DNA of 64,000 nucleotides. Source: Chryseobacterium arthrosphaerae. Its GTDB lineage: Bacteria; Bacteroidota; Bacteroidia; Flavobacteriales; Weeksellaceae. Made by a program: the position numbers and the translations under genes. The notes under the pieces were generated by a model. That model was not told where the DNA came from, did not search any database, and was given only the letters and a program-made list of their open reading frames with translations. The DNA lies in the NCBI RefSeq assembly GCF_001684965.1, contig NZ_MAYG01000012.1:186001-250000 (forward strand), given 5' to 3'. This document shows positions 42,716 through 50,410 of the stretch, piece by piece. Each line of letters starts with the position of its first letter. The stretch's first letter is position 1.

Positions 42716-45304
42716 ATGGCAAAATCGAAGAAGGAAACCCCGTTAATGACTCAGTACAATACCATCAAGGGAAAATACCCTGATGCACTTTTACTTTTCA
42801 GGGTAGGTGACTTTTATGAAACTTTTGGGCAGGATGCCGTGAAAACATCCCAGATCCTGGGTATTGTTCTTACCAAAAGGAACAATGGTGAAGGCAGTGT
42901 GGAACTTGCCGGTTTCCCACATCATTCTATAGATTCTTACCTTCCGAAACTGGTGAGGGCAGGGATGAGAGTGGCGATCTGTGATCAGCTGGAAGATCCG
43001 AAAATGGTGAAAGGAATTGTAAAAAGAGGAGTAACGGAACTGGTTACACCCGGAGTTACTTTCAACGATCAGGTGCTGAATTCAAAAAAGAACAACTTCC
43101 TGCTTTCTCTGCATAAAGAAAAAGAGAAATACGGAATTGCCCTCGTAGATATCTCTACAGGAGAATTCCTGGTAAGTGAAGGAAACCTGGAGAAGCTGTT
43201 ACACATTGTGAATACCTTTGATCCGAGTGAGATCATTTTCCAGCGAAGTGTACAGATCCCGGAACAGTTTAAAAATAAAAATGCCTTTAAGCTTGAAGAC
43301 TGGGCATTTCAATACAATTTTGCCTACGAGAAACTGACCGGTCACTTTAAAACCAATTCATTAAAAGGTTTTGGCGTTGAAAACCTTCCATTGGCCATCA
43401 CCGCAGCAGGAGCCATTTTTGCTTATCTGGTAGAAGATACCCATCACAATCTGCTTTCCCATATTACAAAGCTTCAGGTTATTCCGCAGGAAGATTATCT
43501 GATGATGGATAACTTTACGTTGAGAAACCTTGAAATTGTTTATCCGAGCAATCCACAGGGTAAATCATTACTTGATATTATTGATAAGACTTCCACTCCC
43601 ATGGGAGGACGATTGCTGAGAAGAAGGATCATTCTTCCTTTAAAATCTGTGGATGAGATTATGAGAAGGCTTTCCCTGATTGATTTCTTAAATGAAAATG
43701 ATCCGTTGAAATACGAGATCTGCCAACTGCTGAAGTCTATTTCCGATCTGGACAGGTTGATGGGGAAACTGGCTGCAGAAAAAATCTCACCTAAAGAACT
43801 TGGATATTTACGCCAAAGTTTAATTAATATTCATAAAATCAAAGCGTTATTGCATCCTCATGCAGAGGTGCTGGCATGGCTGGAGCCATTATTTGACCTT
43901 GAAGAACTGATTAAATTCCTCCAAAATCATCTTAACGAAGAGCTTCCGGTAAGCCTTGCCAAAGGAAATATCATCAAGGAAGGTGTTTCTGAAGAACTGG
44001 ACCGTCTGAGAAATCTTCAGAGCAAAGGCCGTGGCTTCCTGGATGAAATGTGCCAGAGAGAGATTGAAAGGACAGGAATTACAAGCCTTAAAATTGATTT
44101 TAACAACGTTTTCGGATACTATATTGAAGTCCGGAACACCCATAAAGATAAAGTTCCTGATGACTGGGTAAGAAAGCAGACCCTTGTGAATGCTGAACGA
44201 TACATTACCGAAGAATTGAAGGAATATGAAAATCAGATTCTGGGTGCCGAAGAAAAAATCGGGGTTCTGGAAGCTTCACTGTACAGAAATGTATGTTCTG
44301 AAACAATGGTGTATATTGACCAGATTCAGGGGAATTCCAATATCATTGCGCAGCTTGATGTAGCTTCCGGATTATCTGAACTGGCTGTTTCTGAAAGCTA
44401 TACAAAACCTATCCTGAATGACGGCTATGCAATTGACCTGAAAGAGGCAAGACACCCGATTATTGAAAATGCCCTTCCATTAGGAGAAAAATATATTCCC
44501 AACGATATTTTCCTGGATAAAGACTCTCAGCAGATCATTATGGTGACCGGTCCGAACATGGCCGGTAAATCGGCGATCCTGCGTCAGACTGCTATTGTAT
44601 GTCTTCTGGCTCAGATCGGAAGTTTTGTACCTGCGAAACATGCTGAAATCGGAATGCTGGATAAGATCTTTACAAGGGTAGGAGCTACTGATAACATCTC
44701 TGCAGGAGAATCCACTTTCATGGTTGAGATGAATGAAGCTGCCAATATCCTGAATAATATTTCGGAAAGAAGCCTTATTTTACTTGATGAGATCGGGCGT
44801 GGAACTTCTACCTATGACGGAGTTTCCATTGCGTGGGCCATCGCCGAATACCTGCATCAGCATCCTACACAGTCTAAAACGCTGTTTGCAACCCATTATC
44901 ATGAGCTGAATGAAATGACGGTGAACTTTGAAAGGGTAAAAAACTTCCACGTATCCATCCAGGAGAATAAAGGAAACATTATTTTCCTTAGAAAACTGAT
45001 TCCGGGAGGAAGTGAGCACAGCTTCGGTATCCACGTTGCAAAACTGGCCGGTATGCCTGCAAAAGTAGTCAACAGAGCGAATGAAATCCTTAAAACACTC
45101 GAAGCGAGCAGAACCCAGGGAAGCAATTCATCGGAAAGCATCAAAAGAGTGACTGAAGAAAATATGCAGCTTTCTTTCTTCCAGCTGGATGATCCTGTTC
45201 TGGAGAATATCCGGGAAGAGCTTACCAAGATAGATATCAATACCCTGACACCGCTTGAAGCTTTAATGAAGCTGAATGCCATAAAAAAAATGATTGGAGG
45301 ATAA
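42716..45304 (+). CDS. mutS: DNA mismatch repair protein MutS
   Basis: 862 residues. It recognises mismatches and small loops as a dimer and recruits MutL. Domain I holds the mismatch-reading motif RVGDFYETFGQDA (Phe-x-Glu). The core and clamp domains run through the middle, including PMGGRLLRRRIILPL and KIDFNNVFGYYIEV. The C-terminal ATPase has Walker A GPNMAGKSAILRQ, the glycine-rich NISAGESTFMVEM, Walker B LILLDEIGRGTSTYDG and the H-loop FATHYHELNEM. Complete. TAAATTTG at 42692-42699 is a -7 candidate without a convincing -33. A terminator overlaps the stop. Confidence 0.97.
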   Translation: MAKSKKETPLMTQYNTIKGKYPDALLLFRVGDFYETFGQDAVKTSQILGIVLTKRNNGEGSVELAGFPHHSIDSYLPKLVRAGMRVAICDQLEDPKMVKGIVKRGVTELVTPGVTFNDQVLNSKKNNFLLSLHKEKEKYGIALVDISTGEFLVSEGNLEKLLHIVNTFDPSEIIFQRSVQIPEQFKNKNAFKLEDWAFQYNFAYEKLTGHFKTNSLKGFGVENLPLAITAAGAIFAYLVEDTHHNLLSHITKLQVIPQEDYLMMDNFTLRNLEIVYPSNPQGKSLLDIIDKTSTPMGGRLLRRRIILPLKSVDEIMRRLSLIDFLNENDPLKYEICQLLKSISDLDRLMGKLAAEKISPKELGYLRQSLINIHKIKALLHPHAEVLAWLEPLFDLEELIKFLQNHLNEELPVSLAKGNIIKEGVSEELDRLRNLQSKGRGFLDEMCQREIERTGITSLKIDFNNVFGYYIEVRNTHKDKVPDDWVRKQTLVNAERYITEELKEYENQILGAEEKIGVLEASLYRNVCSETMVYIDQIQGNSNIIAQLDVASGLSELAVSESYTKPILNDGYAIDLKEARHPIIENALPLGEKYIPNDIFLDKDSQQIIMVTGPNMAGKSAILRQTAIVCLLAQIGSFVPAKHAEIGMLDKIFTRVGATDNISAGESTFMVEMNEAANILNNISERSLILLDEIGRGTSTYDGVSIAWAIAEYLHQHPTQSKTLFATHYHELNEMTVNFERVKNFHVSIQENKGNIIFLRKLIPGGSEHSFGIHVAKLAGMPAKVVNRANEILKTLEASRTQGSNSSESIKRVTEENMQLSFFQLDDPVLENIREELTKIDINTLTPLEALMKLNAIKKMIGG

Positions 45305-45318
45305 TCCAATCATTTTTT
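45285..45318. terminator. Intrinsic terminator overlapping the mutS stop
   Basis: AAAAAATGATTGGA (45285-45298) pairs with TCCAATCATTTTTT (45305-45318); TAA of mutS (45302-45304) is in the loop. It also lies just after the stop of the minus-strand peptide gene at 45336, so it can terminate both. Confidence 0.8.
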
Positions 45319-45335
45319 GTTTTTAAGTATTGAAA

Positions 45336-45494
45336 TTAACAGCAGTAGCCGTCTTTACCTCTTGGGCCGATAATAAGGAAGTGGCTTACTCCTCTTAGCT
45401 TACACAGACCTTCTGCGCAGGCTGCAGCACCTCCGTTGATGTCTTTCAGTTCTGCTTTAGAAAGCTTTCTTTTCTGAATATCTGATGTTTTCAT
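45336..45494 (-). CDS. Bacteriocin-like peptide with double-glycine leader, paralogue 4 of cluster
   Basis: 52 residues, below usual gene-finding cutoffs. The leader MKTSDIQKRKLSKAELKDINGG (22 residues, basic, ending in GG at 21-22) is followed by a core with Cys26, Cys31 and terminal Cys51-Cys52 (CAEGLCKLRG...GPRGKDGYCC). The core of the paralogue at 45976-46134 is very similar. The GG leader suggests cleavage by a C39-type exporter, although none is in the window. Chryseobacterium genomes are known to carry many such 'bacteriocin-like' peptides; activity is unproven. Last gene of the cluster; terminator at 45285-45318. Confidence 0.8.
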   Translation of the reverse strand: MKTSDIQKRKLSKAELKDINGGAAACAEGLCKLRGVSHFLIIGPRGKDGYCC

Positions 45495-45524
45495 ATTGCT
45501 TTTGTTTAAATGTTATCAACCGGA

Positions 45525-45689
45525 TTAACAGCAAAATCCATCCTGCATGCCGGGAACTCCGTATCTTTCTTCTCCGGTATTCGGGTCTGTACAGCTTATC
45601 ACTCTCGGGCAGACAGGTCTTAATCCGCCACTGATTTCTTTCAGCTCAGTTTTGCCGAGCTTTCTTTTTGGATTGTTTGACTTTTTCAT
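45525..45689 (-). CDS. Bacteriocin-like peptide with double-glycine leader, paralogue 3
   Basis: 54 residues. Leader MKKSNNPKRKLGKTELKEISGG, core with Cys27, Cys33 and terminal Cys53-Cys54 (CPRVISCTDPNTGEERYG, then MQDGFCC). The leader has the same spacing and the same K-x-K/R-L-x-K-x-E-L-K motif as its neighbours, while the core is the longest of the four. Stop to next start spacing is 30 bases. No hydrophobic helix is present, so it is not a pore-forming type by eye. Confidence 0.78.
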   Translation of the reverse strand: MKKSNNPKRKLGKTELKEISGGLRPVCPRVISCTDPNTGEERYGVPGMQDGFCC

Positions 45690-45725
45690 AATGATTTTAA
45701 TTTGGTGAATTTATTTTCTGTTTTA

Positions 45726-45759
45726 AATAAAAAGTGACCGAAGATCTTCTCCGATCACT
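45726..45759 (-). terminator. Intrinsic terminator after peptide gene 45780-45938
   Basis: AGTGACCGAAGA (45733-45744) pairs with TCTCCGATCACT (45748-45759, two G-U pairs), three-base loop, then U-rich on the minus strand (complement of 45726-45732). It separates paralogues 2 and 3, so the cluster is not one operon. Confidence 0.7.
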
Positions 45760-45779
45760 GGATTTTTATTGAATGCTGC

Positions 45780-45938
45780 CTAACAACATCTTCCTTTGCT
45801 GTCACATGCGCCTATTCTTATCTCTCCGTCACCATCAATGTTGCAGAAGCAGGTTCCGGGACAAATTGTGCCGCCCCCATTGATCTGTTTTAATTCATTT
45901 TTTGTCAGTTTTCTTTTTTGAATGCTTGATTTTTTCAT
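45780..45938 (-). CDS. Bacteriocin-like peptide with double-glycine leader, paralogue 2
   Basis: 52 residues from ATG 45938; the open frame extends to 46001 but the leader start is fixed by the paralogues. Leader MKKSSIQKRKLTKNELKQINGG, then a Cys-rich core CPGTCFCNIDG...GACDSKGRCC (Cys26, 30, 32, 46, 51, 52). It has six cysteines, against four in the others, so it could be disulfide-bonded or thioether-modified. The upstream sequence AATTAAAATTATC-ATG is shared with paralogues 1 and 3. Confidence 0.82.
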   Translation of the reverse strand: MKKSSIQKRKLTKNELKQINGGGTICPGTCFCNIDGDGEIRIGACDSKGRCC

Positions 45939-45975
45939 GATAATTTTAATTTGGTTCGTGTTCAGGTTCAATACA

Positions 45976-46134
45976 TTAACAGCAATATCCGTCTCTGCCA
46001 ACTGGTCCGATTACATATTGATCTTCACCAATCTTGCATAATCCTTCCGGGCATATTACCGGTCCGTTTCCTCCATTGATTTCTTTCAATTCGCTTTTTG
46101 TGAGTTTTTTCTTTTGAAAGTCTGATTTTTTCAT
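45976..46134 (-). CDS. Bacteriocin-like peptide with double-glycine leader, paralogue 1
   Basis: 52 residues. Leader MKKSDFQKKKLTKSELKEINGG, core NGPVICPEGLCKIGEDQY followed by VIGPVGRDGYCC (Cys28, Cys33, Cys51, Cys52). Its core matches the paralogue at 45336 at C-P/A-E-G-L-C-K and I-G-P-x-G-x-D-G-Y-C-C, which points to duplication. It is the most upstream gene of the cluster and faces the thioredoxin-like genes at 46285 across a 150-base divergent gap. Confidence 0.8.
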   Translation of the reverse strand: MKKSDFQKKKLTKSELKEINGGNGPVICPEGLCKIGEDQYVIGPVGRDGYCC

Positions 46135-46284
46135 GATAATTTTAGTTTTAACTGTAAGCTAATTTACATTTTATTTCAAATAATTCAATAGGTGGTGAAA
46201 GAAAATAACATTTTTATGCAATAATTAACAAAGTTTAACAGGCTGATAGTCATAGAGAAAATAAAGCAATGATTAAATTTGAAT

Positions 46285-46773
46285 ATGAAGAATTGTATCC
46301 GGCTTTTAGCCCTGTGTCTATGTTTTACTGTTTTCAAAGCACAGCAGACCACAATTTCCATAGTGAAATATGAAGACCTGGAAAAGCGTATTCAGGAGGA
46401 AAAGGATCAACTGCTTGTGGTTAATTTCTGGTCAACAACCTGCGCCCCCTGTGTCAAAGAACTGCCTCACTTTATGGAGGTGAACAGTCAACATGCAAAT
46501 GATCCAAAATTTAAAATGATTCTGGTTTCATTAGACCGTTTGGCAGATAAGGAAAGAGTATTAAAATTCATCAAAAGTAAAAATCTGACTGCGGAGGTGG
46601 TTCTATTGGATGATATCAAAAGGATGAATACCTGGATCCCAAGATTTGAAAAAGACTGGGATGGCAATATTCCGGTAACGCTGTTTTATAAAAATGGGGA
46701 AAAATTTCATTTTAATGATGGTGAAATGGGCAAGGAAGACCTTGAAAAAGTAATTAATGAAAATCTACACTAA
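46285..46773 (+). CDS. TlpA-like periplasmic thioredoxin-fold protein
   Basis: 162 residues from ATG 46285 (preceded in frame by TTG at 46279). Signal peptide with hydrophobic CIRLLALCLCFTVFKAQ. The catalytic motif is WSTTCAPCVKELPHF (C-x-x-C as CAPC) within a thioredoxin-like fold (LLVVNFWSTTC, IPVTLFYKNGEKFHF). Probably a periplasmic disulfide reductase or redox partner. It forms an operon with the redoxin at 46786 (12-base gap) and is divergent from the Cys-rich peptide cluster, an intriguing but unproven neighbour. Confidence 0.88.
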   Translation: MKNCIRLLALCLCFTVFKAQQTTISIVKYEDLEKRIQEEKDQLLVVNFWSTTCAPCVKELPHFMEVNSQHANDPKFKMILVSLDRLADKERVLKFIKSKNLTAEVVLLDDIKRMNTWIPRFEKDWDGNIPVTLFYKNGEKFHFNDGEMGKEDLEKVINENLH

Positions 46774-46785
46774 AAATAACCTGTT

Positions 46786-47439
46786 ATGAAAAATATGAAA
46801 ATTGTAATGATGGCATTCATTGCGGCTTTGGGACTGTTGAGCTTTACTGCATCCAATCACGATCACCATCCAAATAAAGAAAATAACACTTCTAAAAAAG
46901 GCTATGAAGTAGGGGATGAAGCCACTGATTTTAAGCTTAAAAACATTGACGGCAAAATGGTTTCTTTGAGTGACTTTAAAAGTGCCAAAGGATTTATTGT
47001 CATATTTACCTGCAATCACTGCCCGTATGCGAAGAAATATGAAGACAGGATTATTGAGCTTGATAAGAAATACAAGGCTCAGGGATATCCTGTTATTGCC
47101 ATCAACCCTAATGATCCCAATGTACAGCCTGAAGACGGTTATCAGCAGATGATTGAAAGGGCAAAGCAGAAAGGTTTTACTTTTCCGTATCTGGTAGATG
47201 AAGGGCAGAAAATTTATCCTCAGTATGGGGCAACAAAAACCCCGCATGTCTTTGTATTACAGAAAGAAAATGGGAAAAATATCGTAAAATACATAGGAGC
47301 TATCGACAACAATTATGATAATCCCGCCGATGTATCGGAATATTATGCTCAGGATGCTGTAAATGCTTTAATCAAAGGTGAGCCGGTGAAAATGACAAAA
47401 ACGGTTGCCATCGGATGTACAATCAAAGTGAAGAAGTAA
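46786..47439 (+). CDS. Secreted AhpC/TSA-type thioredoxin-family protein
   Basis: 217 residues with the signal peptide MKNMKIVMMAFIAALGLLSFTAS. The domain has VGDEATDFKLKNIDGKMVSLSDF and then IFTCNHCPYAKKYEDRI, where CNHC gives a C-x-x-C of redoxin type, followed by YPQYGATKTPHVFVLQ with the cis-Pro preceding the partner-binding strand. Such proteins are extracytoplasmic thiol redox enzymes or peroxidases. Operon with the TlpA-like gene; the terminator at 47460-47488 closes it. Confidence 0.85.
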   Translation: MKNMKIVMMAFIAALGLLSFTASNHDHHPNKENNTSKKGYEVGDEATDFKLKNIDGKMVSLSDFKSAKGFIVIFTCNHCPYAKKYEDRIIELDKKYKAQGYPVIAINPNDPNVQPEDGYQQMIERAKQKGFTFPYLVDEGQKIYPQYGATKTPHVFVLQKENGKNIVKYIGAIDNNYDNPADVSEYYAQDAVNALIKGEPVKMTKTVAIGCTIKVKK

Positions 47440-47459
47440 TATATTTGCTGATATAATAC

Positions 47460-47488
47460 AATCGGTATTTCCGGAATGCCGATTTTTT
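47460..47488 (+). terminator. Intrinsic terminator of the thioredoxin-like pair
   Basis: AATCGGTATT (47460-47469) pairs with AATGCCGATT (47475-47484, one G-U pair), five-base loop TCCGG, followed by T6 (47483-47488). It lies 20 bases past the stop. Confidence 0.8.
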
Positions 47489-47508
47489 ATGCCTTAAAAC
47501 GAACATAG

Positions 47509-47910
47509 ATGAAACTACAATTCAGCCTGAAATACCTCCTTCTGACCGTTTTTATTTTTCTTGTGGAAGTTCTGATTGCTACAAAACTGGAACATATTTT
47601 CTTTGTAAGAGCCTATCTCGGTGATGTAATTGTGGTAATGCTTCTCTATACCTTTGTAAAGACTTTTGTGAAGATGAATGACCAGAAGCTGATCCTGGGA
47701 ATCCTGGTATTTTCGTTTCTGGTAGAATTTGCACAGTATTTCCATGTCGCAGAAAAATCAGGCTTCCGTCCTGGAAGCCTGATGTATATTGTGATCGGAA
47801 ACTCATTCTCATGGATTGATATTCTCTGTTATGCCGTAGGCTGCCTGCTGCTCTATCTATCCGTAAGAATGGCAAAAAATAAAAACCTGCCTTCAGCCTC
47901 TAATTCCTGA
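47509..47910 (+). CDS. DUF2809 membrane protein
   Basis: 133 residues with about four transmembrane helices. The conserved FVRAYLGDVIVVMLLYTFVK, FSFLVEFAQYFH and FSWIDILCYAVGCLLLY segments are those of DUF2809. Function unknown. It lies between the redoxin operon terminator and the convergent YARHG gene. Confidence 0.8.
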   Translation: MKLQFSLKYLLLTVFIFLVEVLIATKLEHIFFVRAYLGDVIVVMLLYTFVKTFVKMNDQKLILGILVFSFLVEFAQYFHVAEKSGFRPGSLMYIVIGNSFSWIDILCYAVGCLLLYLSVRMAKNKNLPSASNS

Positions 47911-47920
47911 TCCCTGTAAT

Positions 47921-48841
47921 CTATCTGCCAAAACTGTCATATTTATCCTCTGCATATTTGGTAAAACGGTTCAGCAATGCTACATTTTCTTTTTCCATAG
48001 GAGTAAGTTCGTTATCTACATTATTGGAAACAGGAATATACCAGTCTGTCTGCTCAAAGAAATTTCTGTACGTTTCTTTTTTAAAGGAATAGCCGTGTCT
48101 TGCAAATACAGAGTTTTTGATAATTTCAAGGTCGAGTTTTCTTAAATTTTTAAGATCCTTTTCTGTCAGTTTCTGTTTAGAGGCATTCAGCTTGAATACG
48201 GCCTCAGAAGCTACCCTGTTTTTGGAGGTGGTATAGCTTTCCGTTTTACCGGTGTCTGTGTCCGTATATTTTTCAACAAAATCCTTAGGATTGGACCAGT
48301 CTACAAGATTAGAATCTTTATCCAGCATAAAATTAGGGTTATAGACAAACTCTTTTTTCGTCAATTTCAACGTTTTTAGAGGCGATTTAACCGCTGATTT
48401 GTTGAAGGCATTCCATTTCCCGGTTAAGCTGTCACCATTCAGTTTTACTTCAAACCTGCCGTCTGTTTTATCATTGCCGGGCTCATCCAGTACAAAAGAT
48501 TTTGACGATTCATTGAAAACCCCTCTGAACGGGCGCTGATTACCATTGACGATACTTTGCCCATAAACACTGTCTTTTGTGATCCTGTTGATCTTCAGAG
48601 AAATCTTCTTGTACATGTCTACATCATACTCCGAGCCATCATATTCATCTACGGCTTTCTCCATTCCGGCGAAATCGCCTGTATAAATCCCGTAATATTC
48701 CTGATGAACTTCCGGTATTACCACAGAATCTTTTTTTGCAGTTAAAGAATCTTTCCCGGATTCATTGGTCTTTCCATCTTTTTTACAGCCTATTAAAGCA
48801 ACTGTAAGCAAAGAGATAAAGGTGTAATTTAGAATTTTCAT
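47921..48841 (-). CDS. YARHG-domain lipoprotein
   Basis: 306 residues. Lipoprotein signal MKILNYTFISLLTVALIGC with lipobox ALIGC. The C-terminal YARHG domain (about 225-295) shows LEIIKNSVFARHGYSFKKETYRNFF and the sequence FARHGYSF that names the family; it probably binds a peptidoglycan-like or extracellular ligand. The preceding 200 residues are beta-rich and resemble no family I know (YGIYTGDFAGMEKAVDEY). Its start overlaps the stop of the DUF2306 gene by 4 nt (ATGA), so they are coupled. Confidence 0.82.
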   Translation of the reverse strand: MKILNYTFISLLTVALIGCKKDGKTNESGKDSLTAKKDSVVIPEVHQEYYGIYTGDFAGMEKAVDEYDGSEYDVDMYKKISLKINRITKDSVYGQSIVNGNQRPFRGVFNESSKSFVLDEPGNDKTDGRFEVKLNGDSLTGKWNAFNKSAVKSPLKTLKLTKKEFVYNPNFMLDKDSNLVDWSNPKDFVEKYTDTDTGKTESYTTSKNRVASEAVFKLNASKQKLTEKDLKNLRKLDLEIIKNSVFARHGYSFKKETYRNFFEQTDWYIPVSNNVDNELTPMEKENVALLNRFTKYAEDKYDSFGR

Positions 48842-49476
48842 ATCTGTTTTTTTGTGATTAAATATTCAATTAAAAGGATATTGGGAACCCAGCCCAGCCA
48901 TGCGATGATCTGGTAGACATCCATAGGATTGGGATGAAATAAATATACAATAATAACTTTCCACATCCGCAAGGTGATCGCAGATAATGTAAAAGCAAAA
49001 CTCCGCCACATCCACTGCTTATGCTGCTTAAATTTTTTCTGCCTCGCAAGCCGGTAGGCCTTCAACGTAGAAAACCACCATAAAATCCCGAGAATGACAA
49101 ATGAAATTTTAGATACTATCCCTCCGTTTGCAAATACTCCCATATAAATCCCCGAAGACGCAGCAAAGATCAGAATCAGGAAAATATAGACCTTTCCCAT
49201 ATTTCCGTGGAAATTTCTGATACCGAAATCTTTTCTGAGGATCGCCAGAAAACCTGAAAGAAGCACAAAAATACTGGTGTAAACGTGGGTGTAGAAAAAG
49301 CTGAGGTATTCCGGTCTTGCCGTGACTTCCGTCTGCTTGATCATCAGGAAACTGACATTCGGATCTATGGGAATATATTCCAGTGTAATCTTTAGCATCA
49401 GCCAAAAGAAATACCCGAATCCTATGATTAAAAGGACTGTAAAGAAAACAGTGGTATTTCTTCTGGCGGAAAGCAT
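48838..49476 (-). CDS. DUF2306 membrane protein
   Basis: 212 residues with five to six transmembrane helices (for example TTVFFTVLLIIGFGYFFWLML and YIFLILIFAASSGIYMGVF). The segments FYTHVYTSIFVLLSGFLAI and FHGNMGKVYIFLI, and later RLARQKKFKQHKQWMWRSFAFTLSAITLR, are typical of DUF2306, a predicted inner-membrane protein of unknown role. It is upstream of and coupled to the YARHG gene; the TonB-like gene at 49482 ends 5 bases before it. Confidence 0.8.
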   Translation of the reverse strand: MLSARRNTTVFFTVLLIIGFGYFFWLMLKITLEYIPIDPNVSFLMIKQTEVTARPEYLSFFYTHVYTSIFVLLSGFLAILRKDFGIRNFHGNMGKVYIFLILIFAASSGIYMGVFANGGIVSKISFVILGILWWFSTLKAYRLARQKKFKQHKQWMWRSFAFTLSAITLRMWKVIIVYLFHPNPMDVYQIIAWLGWVPNILLIEYLITKKQI

Positions 49477-49481
49477 TGTAT

Positions 49482-49889
49482 TTAATCAAAATTGACGATG
49501 AAGGGAAGATTATACATGGTTTCTACAGGATTTCCTTTGAGCTCTCCGGGCACCCACTTGGTTTTCATGGATCTCATAACCCTTTCCACCTCCTTATTTA
49601 CCGTTTCATTGTTTCCCGTTACAACAAGTTTGTCTATTTCTCCCTGAGTGTTGACGGAGAACCTGGCATTGGCCTGCGCCTTTCCTGCACCGCCTTTGAG
49701 CTTTTTGGTATTTATTTTTTTAAAAACGTCCCTCATGAATGTATTGATGCCTCCTGGATATTCAGCCTGTTTACGCTCTTCAGAAACTGCACCTTTTGGA
49801 GGATAATCCGATGGTTCCTCTGTTTTCTTTTCCTGAGAAAAGGCTAGCCCGAACCCAAGAAATGCAATGAATATTACTATTTTTTTCAT
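49482..49889 (-). CDS. Secreted TonB C-terminal-like protein
   Basis: 135 residues with the signal peptide MKKIVIFIAFLGFGLAFSQ, a short acidic region, and then EYPGGINTFMRDVFKKINTKKL...ARFSVNTQGEIDKLVVTGNNETVNKEVERVMRSMKTKWVPGELKG. This is the pattern of TonB C-terminal and related energy-transducer domains, but without an inner-membrane anchor or Pro-rich spacer. It is therefore probably a free periplasmic protein. Related in sequence to the neighbour at 49980-50408. Confidence 0.7.
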   Translation of the reverse strand: MKKIVIFIAFLGFGLAFSQEKKTEEPSDYPPKGAVSEERKQAEYPGGINTFMRDVFKKINTKKLKGGAGKAQANARFSVNTQGEIDKLVVTGNNETVNKEVERVMRSMKTKWVPGELKGNPVETMYNLPFIVNFD

Positions 49890-49979
49890 ATCTATATTTC
49901 AGTAAAAATAATCATTTTAATGCAATGTTGAAATCACGTAACCGACTTTACGATTTTCTGGAGTTTCTTCTGAAGAATT

Positions 49980-50408
49980 TTAATTATTACTTAAAGTCAT
50001 CGGAATATGATACGTTGACTTAATCGCCTGTCCGTTTTTAGTAGCGGGGATCCATTTGGTTTTTAAGGTTTTTATAACACGATCCATTTCTTTATTCAGG
50101 GCAGGGTTATTTCCTGTTGTTGAAACAGAACTGATGCTCCCGTCAGGATTCACGTCAAACGTTGTCATAGATTTGGATATTTTAGAGGAATTCCCAATTT
50201 TTGAAGGATCGAAGATCATACCGATATCTGTTCTCAATGCAGTCATACCTCCCGGATATTCCACAGCGGTATCAAAAGTATCATCAGGTTGAGGTGCAGT
50301 ATTGCTGTCAGTTGATGACGGTGTCGGTTGCTGCCCTTCCTGTTGTGTAGTTTGAGAAAAGGCAAGCTGAGCTCCCAACAGGAAAATAAGGATTACTGTT
50401 TTTTTCAT
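49980..50408 (-). CDS. Secreted TonB C-terminal-like protein (paralogue)
   Basis: 142 residues from ATG 50408, chosen because MKKTVILIFLLGAQLAFSQ is a signal peptide; the frame is open upstream into the flavoprotein gene. The C-terminal pattern EYPGGMTALRTDIGMIFD...TTFDVNPDGSISSVSTTGNNPALNKEMDRVIKTLKTKWIPATKNG mirrors that of 49482-49889 (GNN...NKE.DRV...KTKW.P). A short Gln/Thr/Pro/Ser-rich spacer (QQEGQQPTPSSTDSNTAPQ) follows the signal. It begins two bases after the flavoprotein stop, so it is cotranscribed with it. Confidence 0.7.
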   Translation of the reverse strand: MKKTVILIFLLGAQLAFSQTTQQEGQQPTPSSTDSNTAPQPDDTFDTAVEYPGGMTALRTDIGMIFDPSKIGNSSKISKSMTTFDVNPDGSISSVSTTGNNPALNKEMDRVIKTLKTKWIPATKNGQAIKSTYHIPMTLSNN

Positions 50409-50410
50409 AT

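Noticed and set aside
45939..46001. N-terminal extension of peptide paralogue 2
   Set aside because: The paralogues fix the leader start at ATG 45938; the extension is not part of the leader.
46274..46281. TAAATTTG as a -7 element for the TlpA-like gene
   Set aside because: It would place transcription start after the chosen ATG 46285 and there is no -33 TTG at the right distance; probably chance.
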